64,000 nt of DNA, from contig JAEXUD010000028.1 in assembly GCA_023453025.1 (NCBI GenBank), positions 1-64,000 on the forward strand. Reading direction: 5' to 3'. A program made the translations under genes and the position numbers. The first letter of the stretch is position 1. Each line of letters begins with the position of its first letter. The stretch is from Bacillota bacterium. Its GTDB lineage: Bacteria > Bacillota > Clostridia > Tissierellales > Sedimentibacteraceae. Under the pieces are notes generated by a model. The model did not search any database. It was not told where the DNA came from and saw only the letters and a list, made by a program, of their open reading frames with translations. Positions 54,452-63,729 of the stretch are shown here, in pieces.

Positions 54452-55799
54452 TTGTCTTTCCCTCCCCTTTTTTAAGAACTATTACTGCTGATATTGTAAA
54501 TAATGCACCTGCTATTGCCAGAATCACAATATAATTTAATACATCCATTGCATTGCTTCCTGTTATTACTTTAAGATAAGCTCTCAATGCAACACCGTTA
54601 AGTGATACAAAACTAAATTTCTGCATGTATTTAGGCATTATATCTATCGGGAAAAAACTGCCACCCAAAACAGCCATCCCCTGAATAATTATGGTTTCAA
54701 ATATATTTGCCATTTTATAATTGCCTGACACATAGGTTAAAGCTCCTACAAAGGAACCCAGACCGGCTATAGCAAATGCCGCTGCAAGACTAATCAATGA
54801 AACCGACATATAGTCTCCCCACTGCACCTTCAATGCAAAATGGGTAAATGTAATCATTACCGATATCTGAAAAACAGCGATAATAAATACAGCTATAAGC
54901 TTCCCTGACAGAATCTCCAGCTTGGAGGTTCCTGCAACAGACATCCTTTGATATGTCAGATTATCCTTTTCCTCCAAAAGCATCCTGCCTCCCTGACCTG
55001 CAGCAAACAATATAAACATAGTCATCATGGCAACTGCATAATAATCAGCGCTGCTGACAGGCTTTTTGCCCTCCAGTACAACATTATCCATATTTATTTT
55101 TATAGATTCCATTGTATCGCTCATACCTTCCATTAATTCATCCATGTTTTTGAATCCATCATCACCTATGTCATTGACCATAGCAGTTTCAATTATTATA
55201 TTTTTCCCGATGATAATTGATGACATCGAATTGGTGTAGGCTTCAATAACTGACTTAACTATTTTGCCGTCTATATTTCTGTCAGGATGCGTCAATATCT
55301 GAATATCTATTTTATTTCTGAAGGTTGTCAGCATATTTATTTTCATATCATATATGAATTTCTCCGGGAGAATAACTACTGCCGAGACTTCCTGCCTGCT
55401 CAAAAGCTCCAATGCAGCAGCTTCGTCTTCGGTTCTGTAGCTTATAAATTCCGATACATCTTCACTGTCAAGAAATTCCTCAAAAAATATTTCTTCAGGG
55501 TCAATTTCGCCGCTTGAATCTGTTAAATCCTTTAAGACGTCCTCTCCCATTGCTTTTGAAATAAAATTGCTGTTTAAATTAGATACAAACATTTCAGAAT
55601 CTTTCTTTTCATCATATTGCTTTACTACAGCAATTTTAACCTGTTCAACCTTCATGCCTTCACCGACGACAAATAAACCCTTCAATGCCATGCTCAATAT
55701 GCTTGTAAGAATTACGGGCATCAATATCATTATTGCCAGTGCTTTTTTATCGCTTATCAGGATTTTCAAATCCTTAATTATAATACTTACTATCTTCAT
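54414..55799 (-). CDS. ABC-2 type transporter permease (first of pair)
   Basis: 461 residues with the same layout: helix 1 (MILMPVILTSILSMALKGLF), a very large extracellular loop (about 45-240), and a C-terminal five-helix block with GSFVGALTYVSGNYKMAN and GGSFFPIDIMPKYMQ. Starts 10 nt after the ATPase gene. The large external loops are typical of exporters that recognise membrane-active compounds or lipids. Confidence 0.88.
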   Translation of the reverse strand: MKIVSIIIKDLKILISDKKALAIMILMPVILTSILSMALKGLFVVGEGMKVEQVKIAVVKQYDEKKDSEMFVSNLNSNFISKAMGEDVLKDLTDSSGEIDPEEIFFEEFLDSEDVSEFISYRTEDEAAALELLSRQEVSAVVILPEKFIYDMKINMLTTFRNKIDIQILTHPDRNIDGKIVKSVIEAYTNSMSSIIIGKNIIIETAMVNDIGDDGFKNMDELMEGMSDTMESIKINMDNVVLEGKKPVSSADYYAVAMMTMFILFAAGQGGRMLLEEKDNLTYQRMSVAGTSKLEILSGKLIAVFIIAVFQISVMITFTHFALKVQWGDYMSVSLISLAAAFAIAGLGSFVGALTYVSGNYKMANIFETIIIQGMAVLGGSFFPIDIMPKYMQKFSFVSLNGVALRAYLKVITGSNAMDVLNYIVILAIAGALFTISAVIVLKKGEGKTNVKHNKVKIVKA

Positions 55800-55809
55800 A
55801 ATCTGCCCC

Positions 55810-56739
55810 TTAGTCTCTTAAAGCCTTGCCTGTTAAATGTAGGAAGACCGTTTCAAGGTTTGGCTTCTTGACATCTATTGACTCAATAAGCCAATTGTTT
55901 GAGGTTACCTTGGAGATAATTTCAGCCAATAAAACATCAGCATTATTTCCGAACAAGGCAATCATATCTCCGTCAATTTTTGCTTCAAAGACACCATCAA
56001 TTTCTTTTAAAATTTCAATTACAAAATCATCAATTTGATTTAATTTTATATTAATTTGAGTTTTTTCCTTAACCAGTTCAACCAGCTCATGCTTTGTTCC
56101 GGAGGCTATTATTTTTCCTTCATCCATAATGCAGATTTCATTGCAAAGATATTCAACCTCCTCCATGTAGTGAGATGTATATATTATTGTAATGCCCTGC
56201 TTGTTAAGTTCCAATACTGTATCAAGGATGTGGTTTCTTGATTGAGGGTCAATTCCAACGGTGGGCTCATCCATAATCAGTATCTTAGGTACATGCAAAA
56301 GGGCAGCACCAATATTTAACCTTCTCTTCATACCTCCTGAATACTTTTCAACCTTGTCCTTAAGCCTTCCGTTTAATCCGATAATATCTGAAACCTCATT
56401 CACTCTCTTTTTCAGCTCAGAACCTTTCAACCCATAAATATTTCCCCAAAATGATAAATTTTCATATCCTGTTAGTGTTGGGTAGAGCGCAATGTCCTGA
56501 GGAACTACTCCTAATTTTTGTTGTATTGATTTTGGGTCCTTTAAAACACTTTTTCCTTCAAACAGTACCTCTCCGCTTGTGGGCTGTATCAAAGTGGATA
56601 TGACAGATATAGTTGTTGACTTTCCGGCTCCGTTTGGTCCCAGAAGTCCGAAAATCTGACCTTTTTTTACATCAAAGCTTATTCCGTCTACTGCCTTCAC
56701 ATTGCCAAATTTCTTATATAAATTTTCTACCTTAAGCAT
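55810..56739 (-). CDS. ABC transporter ATP-binding protein
   Basis: 309 residues. Walker A LLGPNGAGKSTTISVI; Q-loop VVPQDIALYPTL; signature YSGGMKRRLNIGAALLH; Walker B ILIMDEPTVGID; switch His YTSHYMEEVE. The C-terminal 90-residue extension is like those of drug and lipopeptide exporters (DrrA/LnrL type). Energises the two permeases encoded next. Confidence 0.95.
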   Translation of the reverse strand: MLKVENLYKKFGNVKAVDGISFDVKKGQIFGLLGPNGAGKSTTISVISTLIQPTSGEVLFEGKSVLKDPKSIQQKLGVVPQDIALYPTLTGYENLSFWGNIYGLKGSELKKRVNEVSDIIGLNGRLKDKVEKYSGGMKRRLNIGAALLHVPKILIMDEPTVGIDPQSRNHILDTVLELNKQGITIIYTSHYMEEVEYLCNEICIMDEGKIIASGTKHELVELVKEKTQINIKLNQIDDFVIEILKEIDGVFEAKIDGDMIALFGNNADVLLAEIISKVTSNNWLIESIDVKKPNLETVFLHLTGKALRD

Positions 56740-56748
56740 ACTCCACCT

Positions 56749-57732
56749 CTAATTTTTATTTTTAAATAAATCTTCCATTACATCCGGCATTTCTTCCATT
56801 TCATCTGTGTGCAATGTATTTTTTTCTGTCAGTTCAGGAAAATCAAAGCTTTGATCCTTATTTATATCCCATATTTTTATATCAAAATTGTAATCTATAC
56901 CTGTTAACATCAGTCCATCATCAGCAACTGCAGTTGATATCTCAATATTTTCATTTACAATATAACCGTCAATATCAACCAATGCAGTATATTTGAAGTT
57001 TTTAATGTCATAATCATCTATATTGTCTTTAATATATTCAATAGTTTCATCAAATGACCTTATATATTCATTGGCGTTTTCTATATATTCATCATAAAAT
57101 TTTCTTAAACATTCATCCTTAGAAGCTATTTCGATACTTTCCAAAGCCAGTGTCTTGATTTGCTCATTGCTTAATGTGATTGTATACTCAGTAGTTTTCA
57201 CTTCACCATCAGGAGTGGTAAGTATTATGTCCTCACCTTTAAAAACATCTTCTTCCTTCATTAAGCCAATCCATTTTTCATTTATTGCTTTTAAGGATTC
57301 TTCTGACATGATTTCTTTATTATAATTATCTTTGCTTGATTTAACTTTATTCATTTCATCCAATCTTATATATTTCCCTACAACAGGAAGCTTAATGAAC
57401 ATTTCCTTACCATTCATATACATATCAAAATCAAAGCCAAGTCCGCCAAGGCTGATGTAGTTTCTGTAAATTCCCTTTTCTGCTTCCTTATCATAAACAG
57501 CACTGAAGCTGCCGGCCATATTCTTGAAATAGTTTAAATTTTTGATTTCCTCTGCTGTCATGCCTTCAGTTTCAAAGTTCATCACAAGGGAAAATTCTCC
57601 TGACATTTGACCACTTGTCTTTTGTTCTGTTTTTTCTGAAGCCTTTTTATATTCCGCCAGATTATCTGTATTACAAGCAGCAAGTGACAGCACGAGTACA
57701 ACTGTCAGCAATATGGCTATTACTTTTTTCAT
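56749..57732 (-). CDS. Lipoprotein of unknown function, linked to the ABC exporter
   Basis: 327 residues. Signal peptide with lipobox SLAAC (Cys20), so membrane-anchored on the outside. The body has repeats of beta-type segments (SGEFSLVMNFETEGMTAEE; MYMNGKEMFIKLPVVGKYIRL), reminiscent of outer-face lipid-carrier-like lipoprotein folds, but I do not recognise a named family. It begins the transporter operon 10 nt before the ATPase gene and may capture or sense the substrate. RBS AAGGAGG. Confidence 0.8.
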   Translation of the reverse strand: MKKVIAILLTVVLVLSLAACNTDNLAEYKKASEKTEQKTSGQMSGEFSLVMNFETEGMTAEEIKNLNYFKNMAGSFSAVYDKEAEKGIYRNYISLGGLGFDFDMYMNGKEMFIKLPVVGKYIRLDEMNKVKSSKDNYNKEIMSEESLKAINEKWIGLMKEEDVFKGEDIILTTPDGEVKTTEYTITLSNEQIKTLALESIEIASKDECLRKFYDEYIENANEYIRSFDETIEYIKDNIDDYDIKNFKYTALVDIDGYIVNENIEISTAVADDGLMLTGIDYNFDIKIWDINKDQSFDFPELTEKNTLHTDEMEEMPDVMEDLFKNKN

Positions 57733-57880
57733 CTTACTCCTCCTTGAAGCGGTAACCTTCCGCCTTCTTCTTTCTATGATACCATTTTATTAGTTTAAAA
57801 TATTAATTTATAGTATCTGGAATCACATATTGAGAAATTTGGATGTGACTTTTGGCATAATAATTAGAACGATCGAGGTT

Positions 57881-58528
57881 TTATAGGTCATTTTTAATTG
57901 TAAACACTGCAAGCTGAGTTCTGTCTCTTAAATCCAGTTTAATTAATACTCTGGTGATATGGTTTTTTACGGTTCCTTGACTTAAAAATAATTCACCGGC
58001 TATTTCCTTGTTGTTTTTTCCTTCAGCGATTAAATGACAAATTTCTATTTCTCTTTCTGTTAACAATTCCACCCTTGGGTCAATGTTTTTATCCACAGCA
58101 TCCTTAGCCAGCTGTGAAAACTTATCAATAACCTTAACGGCAACATCTGATTGAATAAGTGCTCCGCCATTATAAACAGTCCGTACAGCCTTTGCTATTT
58201 CAGAAGGGGATGTGTCCTTCAACAAATATCCTGACGCACCGTTTTTCAGTGCATCATATATGTATTGGTCATCATTGAACGTTGTAAGCACTATTACCTT
58301 AACTTCGGGAAAGTCCCTCTTTATCATAGAGGTTGCCTCAACCCCGCTTACTTCGGGCATTTGTATATCCATCAGAACAATATCTGGTTTTTTCCATTTA
58401 CAGGCTTCATATGCCTTCTTGCCGTTATTGGCTGTTCCGCATATTTCTATGTCTTCCTCCATACCCAATATCAGTTTAAGACCTTCAACCAGTATGTCCT
58501 GGTCATCCGCCAATAATACTTTAATCAT
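57881..58528 (-). CDS. NarL/LuxR-type response regulator
   Basis: 215 residues. Receiver domain with acidic pair DDQ, phospho-acceptor Asp in DIVLMDIQMP, and Lys in GYLLKDTSP; C-terminal LuxR helix-turn-helix ELLTEREIEICHLIAEGKNN. Its ATG overlaps the end of the kinase gene by 8 nt. It probably controls the exporter operon that starts 148 nt downstream. Confidence 0.95.
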   Translation of the reverse strand: MIKVLLADDQDILVEGLKLILGMEEDIEICGTANNGKKAYEACKWKKPDIVLMDIQMPEVSGVEATSMIKRDFPEVKVIVLTTFNDDQYIYDALKNGASGYLLKDTSPSEIAKAVRTVYNGGALIQSDVAVKVIDKFSQLAKDAVDKNIDPRVELLTEREIEICHLIAEGKNNKEIAGELFLSQGTVKNHITRVLIKLDLRDRTQLAVFTIKNDL

Positions 58529-59687
58529 TTCTTCCCTCCAACAGATAAATAATACCGGTTATTTCAAATCCATTGTCTGATTTGAATTCTACATTGCCGT
58601 TAAAGGCTTTGACCCTTTCCCGTATACCCTTTATTCCAAATCCCTCTACTAATTTTTTTGCTCCTTTTCCATTGTCTTTTATTGAAAATTTAACAGAGCT
58701 GTCTGTATAATCTAAGTCAACCCAGATATTTGCAGCATTGCCGTGCCTTACTGCATTGGTCAGACCCTCCTGCAATATGTAATACATAGATTCATCTGCT
58801 TTAGATTTATTAATTAATTTACCGTGTATGTTCAATTTAATTTCTGTTCCTGTTTTTTCTGAAAATTCTTCAGCCAATACCTTTAATGCCTTTTCGGATG
58901 TAAGAGATGTCTTAGCTCCTCTCAACGTTTCAACAACTTCTCTTATACCGGATAGGCTGTCCTTGGCAGTCTTGATTGAATTAGCAAGCAGCTCCTGTGA
59001 TTTGGGAAAATCTGATTTGATAAAGTGCTCTGCCATTTGCAGCTGCATTATGAGTGCTGTCATATTGTGCCCCAAGCTGTCATGAATATCTCTCGCTATT
59101 CTGTTCCGTTCTTCAACAACTGAAAGACGTCTTACCTCATCAGTGTATTCCTTTAATTGTTTATGAGCATATAACAGTTCTTTATACAAGATATCCTTTT
59201 TTTCTTTTTCCAGTTTATTGTGCTGTGCAAAAATTGCTACAATTAATATAAGTATGTTAATCAGCAGGAAAAATACCATTTGAGAAATATTTGAAAGGTT
59301 AAATTTATAGTAGACAAGATATGCGAATTTAATCATTGAAACAATAATAGTGATAATTCCAATTATTGCTCCATTTTTTATTTCCAACGATATGGATGAT
59401 TCAAAAAGTATAATTATATAAAATGAGTGCAGAAAATAATTTATTAATAATCTTGAATTGAATTCTAACAGATATATGAGTACTAAATCAATAATAAATA
59501 ATGAACAGTATAATTTTCTTTCTTTTTCAACAAAATATTTGACAATATTGTTCACCATAAGAAGCAAAAATACAGCAATAAGAACCAGAAGCCTTTGCTT
59601 CTGAGCATTTTCAAAATAAAGAGCAGCAATAAACAAACTTGTAAGTATAAATATTTTAAAAAAATAAAACAATTTATTTTTTTCCAT
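58521..59687 (-). CDS. Sensor histidine kinase (HisKA_3 family)
   Basis: 388 residues. Five or six hydrophobic helices in the first 170 residues form the sensor with no sizeable outer domain (intramembrane-sensing layout), a coiled linker, then the H-box VVEERNRIARDIHDSLGHNM with the phospho-acceptor His and the HATPase domain (EGLTNAVRHGNA; DNGKGAKKLVEGFGIKGI). ATG 59687 follows GGAG by 6 nt. First gene of the kinase-regulator pair; the arrangement resembles the LnrJK and DesK types. Confidence 0.93.
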   Translation of the reverse strand: MEKNKLFYFFKIFILTSLFIAALYFENAQKQRLLVLIAVFLLLMVNNIVKYFVEKERKLYCSLFIIDLVLIYLLEFNSRLLINYFLHSFYIIILFESSISLEIKNGAIIGIITIIVSMIKFAYLVYYKFNLSNISQMVFFLLINILILIVAIFAQHNKLEKEKKDILYKELLYAHKQLKEYTDEVRRLSVVEERNRIARDIHDSLGHNMTALIMQLQMAEHFIKSDFPKSQELLANSIKTAKDSLSGIREVVETLRGAKTSLTSEKALKVLAEEFSEKTGTEIKLNIHGKLINKSKADESMYYILQEGLTNAVRHGNAANIWVDLDYTDSSVKFSIKDNGKGAKKLVEGFGIKGIRERVKAFNGNVEFKSDNGFEITGIIYLLEGRND

Positions 59688-59759
59688 ACTTGTCTCCAAT
59701 TAATTCTTTGGAAACATTATATAAAAATTAAGGGGAAGGTACAAGACCCTCCCTTATTT

Positions 59760-60518
59760 TTATATTAATTTTCTTTCAACAATTTGTTTTACAATAAATG
59801 TTGCGACATGGTTAGCAAAACTACCTGTACCGAAGCCTGCGTCATATCCTAATTCCTGTGCAAGTTCATGTGAAAGTCTAGGTCCACCGCAAACTAAAAT
59901 AATTTTATCTCTCAAGCCTTCTGCTTCAAGCATTTCCACAAGCTGAGTCAGATTGGCTATGTGGACATCTTTTTGAGTTACTACTTGAGAAACAAGTATT
60001 GCATCAGCCTTTACTTCAATTGCTTTGGCAATCAGCTCTTCATTTGGAACCTGGCTTCCCATGTTGATTGCCTCAATTCCCTTGTATCTTTCAAGACCAT
60101 AATTCCCGTCAAAGCCCTTCATGTTCATTATGGCATCTATACCGACCGTGTGAGCATCGGTTCCGGTGCAGGCTCCTACTATAACAACATCTCTTTTGAT
60201 ATTTTCCTTAATATAATCCTGGACTTCATATCTGTCCATGAACTCCATGTCAACCTTTGGAACCTCAATGTTAGTAAAGTCAACAGTATGAGTACATTTT
60301 CCGTACATTACAAAATAAGTATATCCAATACCTAAGTCCTTGGAATAAACAACTGCAGGATCATCAAAGCCCATTTTTGAAACTAATTGCTTTGCAGCTT
60401 CACCGGCTTCATCACCATAAGGTACAGGCAATGTAAAGCTCATCTGAACCATCCCATCATTTAATGTATCGCCATATGGTTTGATTTTTGTTAAATCTAC
60501 CTTTTGAATTCCTTCCAT
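59760..60518 (-). CDS. kamE: Lysine 5,6-aminomutase, beta subunit
   Basis: 252 residues. Adenosylcobalamin- and PLP-dependent migration of the epsilon-amino group of beta-lysine or D-lysine in lysine fermentation. The cobalamin-binding motif D-x-H-x-x-G is GTDAHTVGIDAIMNMKG; His123 is the cobalt ligand and Lys134 the PLP Schiff-base lysine, matching His133 and Lys144 of the Clostridial enzyme by equal spacing. Starts on the last base pairs of kamD (TAATG overlap), so translation is coupled. Confidence 0.96.
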   Translation of the reverse strand: MEGIQKVDLTKIKPYGDTLNDGMVQMSFTLPVPYGDEAGEAAKQLVSKMGFDDPAVVYSKDLGIGYTYFVMYGKCTHTVDFTNIEVPKVDMEFMDRYEVQDYIKENIKRDVVIVGACTGTDAHTVGIDAIMNMKGFDGNYGLERYKGIEAINMGSQVPNEELIAKAIEVKADAILVSQVVTQKDVHIANLTQLVEMLEAEGLRDKIILVCGGPRLSHELAQELGYDAGFGTGSFANHVATFIVKQIVERKLI

Positions 60519-62074
60519 TATCTGGCACCTCCTAACATTAAATCAATAAATGGGTTAAAGTAGCTCTCATGTTTTTCGACAACTCCTGCCAAGCCCTTTC
60601 CGCCCGTAAAACCTCTTTTCACCCCGCCGAACTTTCCTTGCTGAATTGTTTCGAATATACCTTCATTTTCGATATCCTTTAATAAAGCTTCAGCCTTTGC
60701 CAATACTTCCTGTGCTCTTTTTTGAATTATGCCGTCTTTTTTAAATTCTACCTCGTCACCAATATTCTTAGCATTGTTAAAAATGTATTTTGCATTTTCA
60801 ATAGACAGCATTCTGTCCTGAAGATGAGGTGTATGAATTGCTTCTGTAGGCATACCTAATAATTGAATTCCTTGATGTGTCCATATAGATATAAAATTAA
60901 ACAAAGCATCCTGCAAATGCCCTCTGAAAATATTTCCGGTCATAAACTTTGTAGGAGGCATGTATTTTAATGGTGCGTCAGGGAAAATTTCTCTTGCCAT
61001 CTGTGCCTGTGCCAATTCCATCAAAAATCCGTTTTCCAGCGTTGGATTCATTTCAAATGCATGACCAAGACCCATTTGTTCTTCCGGTATTCCTGCTTTT
61101 AATGCAAATTGTTCATTTATGAACTGAGAAGCAAGTACCGTATGCGCTTCTTCAACAGCATCTGCCGTAGTCAGATAATTATCTTCTCCGGTATTAATTA
61201 TTATACCTGCAAAGCCGTTTATAATTCTTGAAAAATATTGGTCAACCAATGTTCTTTGCATATTGATGTCTCTGAACAATATTCCGTAAAGTGCATCATT
61301 AAGCATAACATCAAGTCTTTCCATAGCACCCATTGCAGCTATTTCAGGCATACAAAGACCTGAACAGTAATTGCAAAGACGAATGTATCTGCCTACTTCT
61401 TCTCCAACCTCATCAAGTGCTTTTCTCATAATTCTGAAATTTTCCTGAGTTGCAAAGGTTCCTCCAAAGCCCTCAGTTGTAGGTCCGTATGGTACATAAT
61501 CCAATAAGCTTTGAGCCGTTGTTCTGATAACTGCAATTACATCAGCACCTTGTTTTGCAGCAGCTTGAGCCTGTATAACATCCTCATAAATATTTCCTGT
61601 AGCAACAATTACATATAAATATGGTTTTTTGCCCTCTCCGATAGTATTTAAATACTCATCTCTTTTGTCTCTGTTATTTTTGATTCTTATTACCATTTGC
61701 TTTGCAGTTTCATAAACCGCTTCCATTATTTTGCTTTCATCAGCAATTGGCAGCTTTGTAATGTCTATTTCTCCTGCACTTACTGCCTCTGCAATTTCCT
61801 GAGGGGTCTTGCCTGTGTTTACCATGGCATTTCCAATCCAGAATGCCGCTCCTCTTGATAACCCGCCGCCTTCTTTTATATTGTCAATCAATACGTTTGG
61901 CAATGGTTTGTCTATCTCATCTACACCGTCTACTCCCATGAGCCTTGCGACAGTTCTTTCAACTGTAACCGTTGTATTTTTGTCTATGAACTGCTGAGTT
62001 TGTTCAGCTATATTTCTTGCAGCCAAACGTGCTCTGTCAATTAGCTCCGGACTTAAGTTTAATTTACTTTCCAT
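60518..62074 (-). CDS. kamD: Lysine 5,6-aminomutase, alpha subunit
   Basis: 518 residues, full length. Large subunit of the same enzyme, forming the TIM barrel that holds PLP and substrate. Characteristic sequence includes RTTAQSLLDYVPYGPTTEGF, the C-terminal KFMTGNIFRGHLQDALFN and GMPTEAIHTP. ATG 62074 follows AGGAGG by 4 nt; an in-frame upstream extension (to 62173) lacks homology and is ignored. Confidence 0.96.
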   Translation of the reverse strand: MESKLNLSPELIDRARLAARNIAEQTQQFIDKNTTVTVERTVARLMGVDGVDEIDKPLPNVLIDNIKEGGGLSRGAAFWIGNAMVNTGKTPQEIAEAVSAGEIDITKLPIADESKIMEAVYETAKQMVIRIKNNRDKRDEYLNTIGEGKKPYLYVIVATGNIYEDVIQAQAAAKQGADVIAVIRTTAQSLLDYVPYGPTTEGFGGTFATQENFRIMRKALDEVGEEVGRYIRLCNYCSGLCMPEIAAMGAMERLDVMLNDALYGILFRDINMQRTLVDQYFSRIINGFAGIIINTGEDNYLTTADAVEEAHTVLASQFINEQFALKAGIPEEQMGLGHAFEMNPTLENGFLMELAQAQMAREIFPDAPLKYMPPTKFMTGNIFRGHLQDALFNFISIWTHQGIQLLGMPTEAIHTPHLQDRMLSIENAKYIFNNAKNIGDEVEFKKDGIIQKRAQEVLAKAEALLKDIENEGIFETIQQGKFGGVKRGFTGGKGLAGVVEKHESYFNPFIDLMLGGAR

Positions 62075-62150
62075 GAATCCTCCTTCTGACGGGGACATTC
62101 CTCTCATCCCACAAAGACTTGCCCTGTGAAAAAGAGGTGTCACCCTTTTT

Positions 62151-63725
62151 TTATAAATAGCTTTCCGCGTCATTAATTATTTCTTCTTGTATACCAGCCA
62201 TCTTAGCTATTTTTATAGCATCCTTCGGTATATCTTTTTTATACTTCACTTCAATTAGTCTATAATCCATATACTTTGAAATTTGTTCAATATTATTTAT
62301 TTTAAATAATTCAGTCGCATCAGGAAGAACTAGTCCTGCAACCTGCAGATTTTGCACTTCATCGTCGTTAGCCACGTTATCATAATGAGTTGTCAGCACT
62401 GTTATGCAATTTTTCTTTTTAAGATACTTTACAACGGCCTTTGTAATTGCATAACCTTCCTTTGGATTGGTACCTCCCGCCAGCTCGTCAATTAATATTA
62501 AGCATCTCTTGTCTGAATAATCCAAGGCTTCTTTTAAATTGACTATTTCTGCTCCAAAGGTACTAAGTCCTTTTTCAATGGACTGATCATCTCCCACTGA
62601 TATAAATATATGTTCAAACAAACACAATCTTGCGTAATCACACGGCACAAACATGCCATAAGCAGCAAGTGCGGCAATTTGTCCAATCATACGCATAGAT
62701 ACTGTCTTGCCACCCATATTTGCACCTGTAATGCATATAACATTTTTTCTTAAATTAATATCAATAGGAACATAAGTCTTATGTTTTTCCTTCAAGGTTT
62801 TTTCCAGCTTAAGATTTCTGCCTGCTTTTACGGTCATTTCCGGCTCAGTAATAATTTCCGGTTCAACAGAATGCGTTTTTTGAGCATAGTTTGCTTTGGC
62901 AATCAAGAAGTCTGTTTCTCCGATAATACGAATATTATGCATTAGCAAATCATTATACCCTTTTATTTCCTTGGAAATCCTCTGTCGGATTTTGAATTCC
63001 TCATCTTCTTCTTCATTCTTTAAATATTCCAGTGTTTTGTCAAGTCTGTCTATTTCGTCATTGTTTTTAATTTTAAAAATAATGTTTAAATAATTTTCTC
63101 CGGAAACTCTTAAATTACTGTCACCTGAAAGCTCATGTATTTTTTCTTTTTGAGATTTGCTTATTGTTACCTCTTCCTTGAGGTTTAGCTTGACACTGTA
63201 TTTTTTTTCAATTTCTGCCTTTATTTTTTTTCTCAAAACCGAAATATATTTTTCTAATTGTCTTTTTTCATTTCTTACATTTTTTAACTTTTCCGAATAT
63301 TCATCATAAATATAAAATGTGTTCAACTTTTCATGGGCTGGATCTAATAGTTCAATAAGTTCCGGTATGAGAATTAACTTCAAATCATTAATGGACATAG
63401 TTTTTAAAACCTTATCCATCCTTTCTGTTTGAATCTGGAAATTTTTAACTTCAAACAATTCAACTTCATCTAATACCTGATTGCTTTTAGCTCTTTCCAA
63501 TGTTTCATGAATATTCTTTACATGCCTGAGCACATCAATGATATCACGCCTTTTATCACTTTCAATAAATGCCCTTATTTTATTGAATTCATTTCTGAGG
63601 TCCGCCTCTTGGCCCCTTTTAAAAGGCTTTGCATCCTGCTTTTTTTTGATACCATATTCAGTAATAGGTTTTACTTCATTAAAAATAAAATCAAAGTTTA
63701 TATTTTTAACAGTATTCTCTGTCAT
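62151..63725 (-). CDS. kamC: MutS-like ATPase, aminomutase reactivase component
   Basis: 524 residues. N-terminal half helical and coiled coil (about 130-260); the C-terminal third is a MutS-family ATPase with Walker A CITGANMGGKTVSMRMIG, Walker B LILIDELAGGTNP and TTHYD. MutS-like proteins encoded with PLP/cobalamin aminomutases are thought to reactivate the enzyme by exchanging damaged cofactor. Which of the two reactivase genes is called B or C differs between sources; I follow gene order. Start taken at ATG 63725, 4 nt after the upstream stop; a GTG at 63746 is possible. Confidence 0.85.
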   Translation of the reverse strand: MTENTVKNINFDFIFNEVKPITEYGIKKKQDAKPFKRGQEADLRNEFNKIRAFIESDKRRDIIDVLRHVKNIHETLERAKSNQVLDEVELFEVKNFQIQTERMDKVLKTMSINDLKLILIPELIELLDPAHEKLNTFYIYDEYSEKLKNVRNEKRQLEKYISVLRKKIKAEIEKKYSVKLNLKEEVTISKSQKEKIHELSGDSNLRVSGENYLNIIFKIKNNDEIDRLDKTLEYLKNEEEDEEFKIRQRISKEIKGYNDLLMHNIRIIGETDFLIAKANYAQKTHSVEPEIITEPEMTVKAGRNLKLEKTLKEKHKTYVPIDINLRKNVICITGANMGGKTVSMRMIGQIAALAAYGMFVPCDYARLCLFEHIFISVGDDQSIEKGLSTFGAEIVNLKEALDYSDKRCLILIDELAGGTNPKEGYAITKAVVKYLKKKNCITVLTTHYDNVANDDEVQNLQVAGLVLPDATELFKINNIEQISKYMDYRLIEVKYKKDIPKDAIKIAKMAGIQEEIINDAESYL

Positions 63726-63729
63726 AAAA

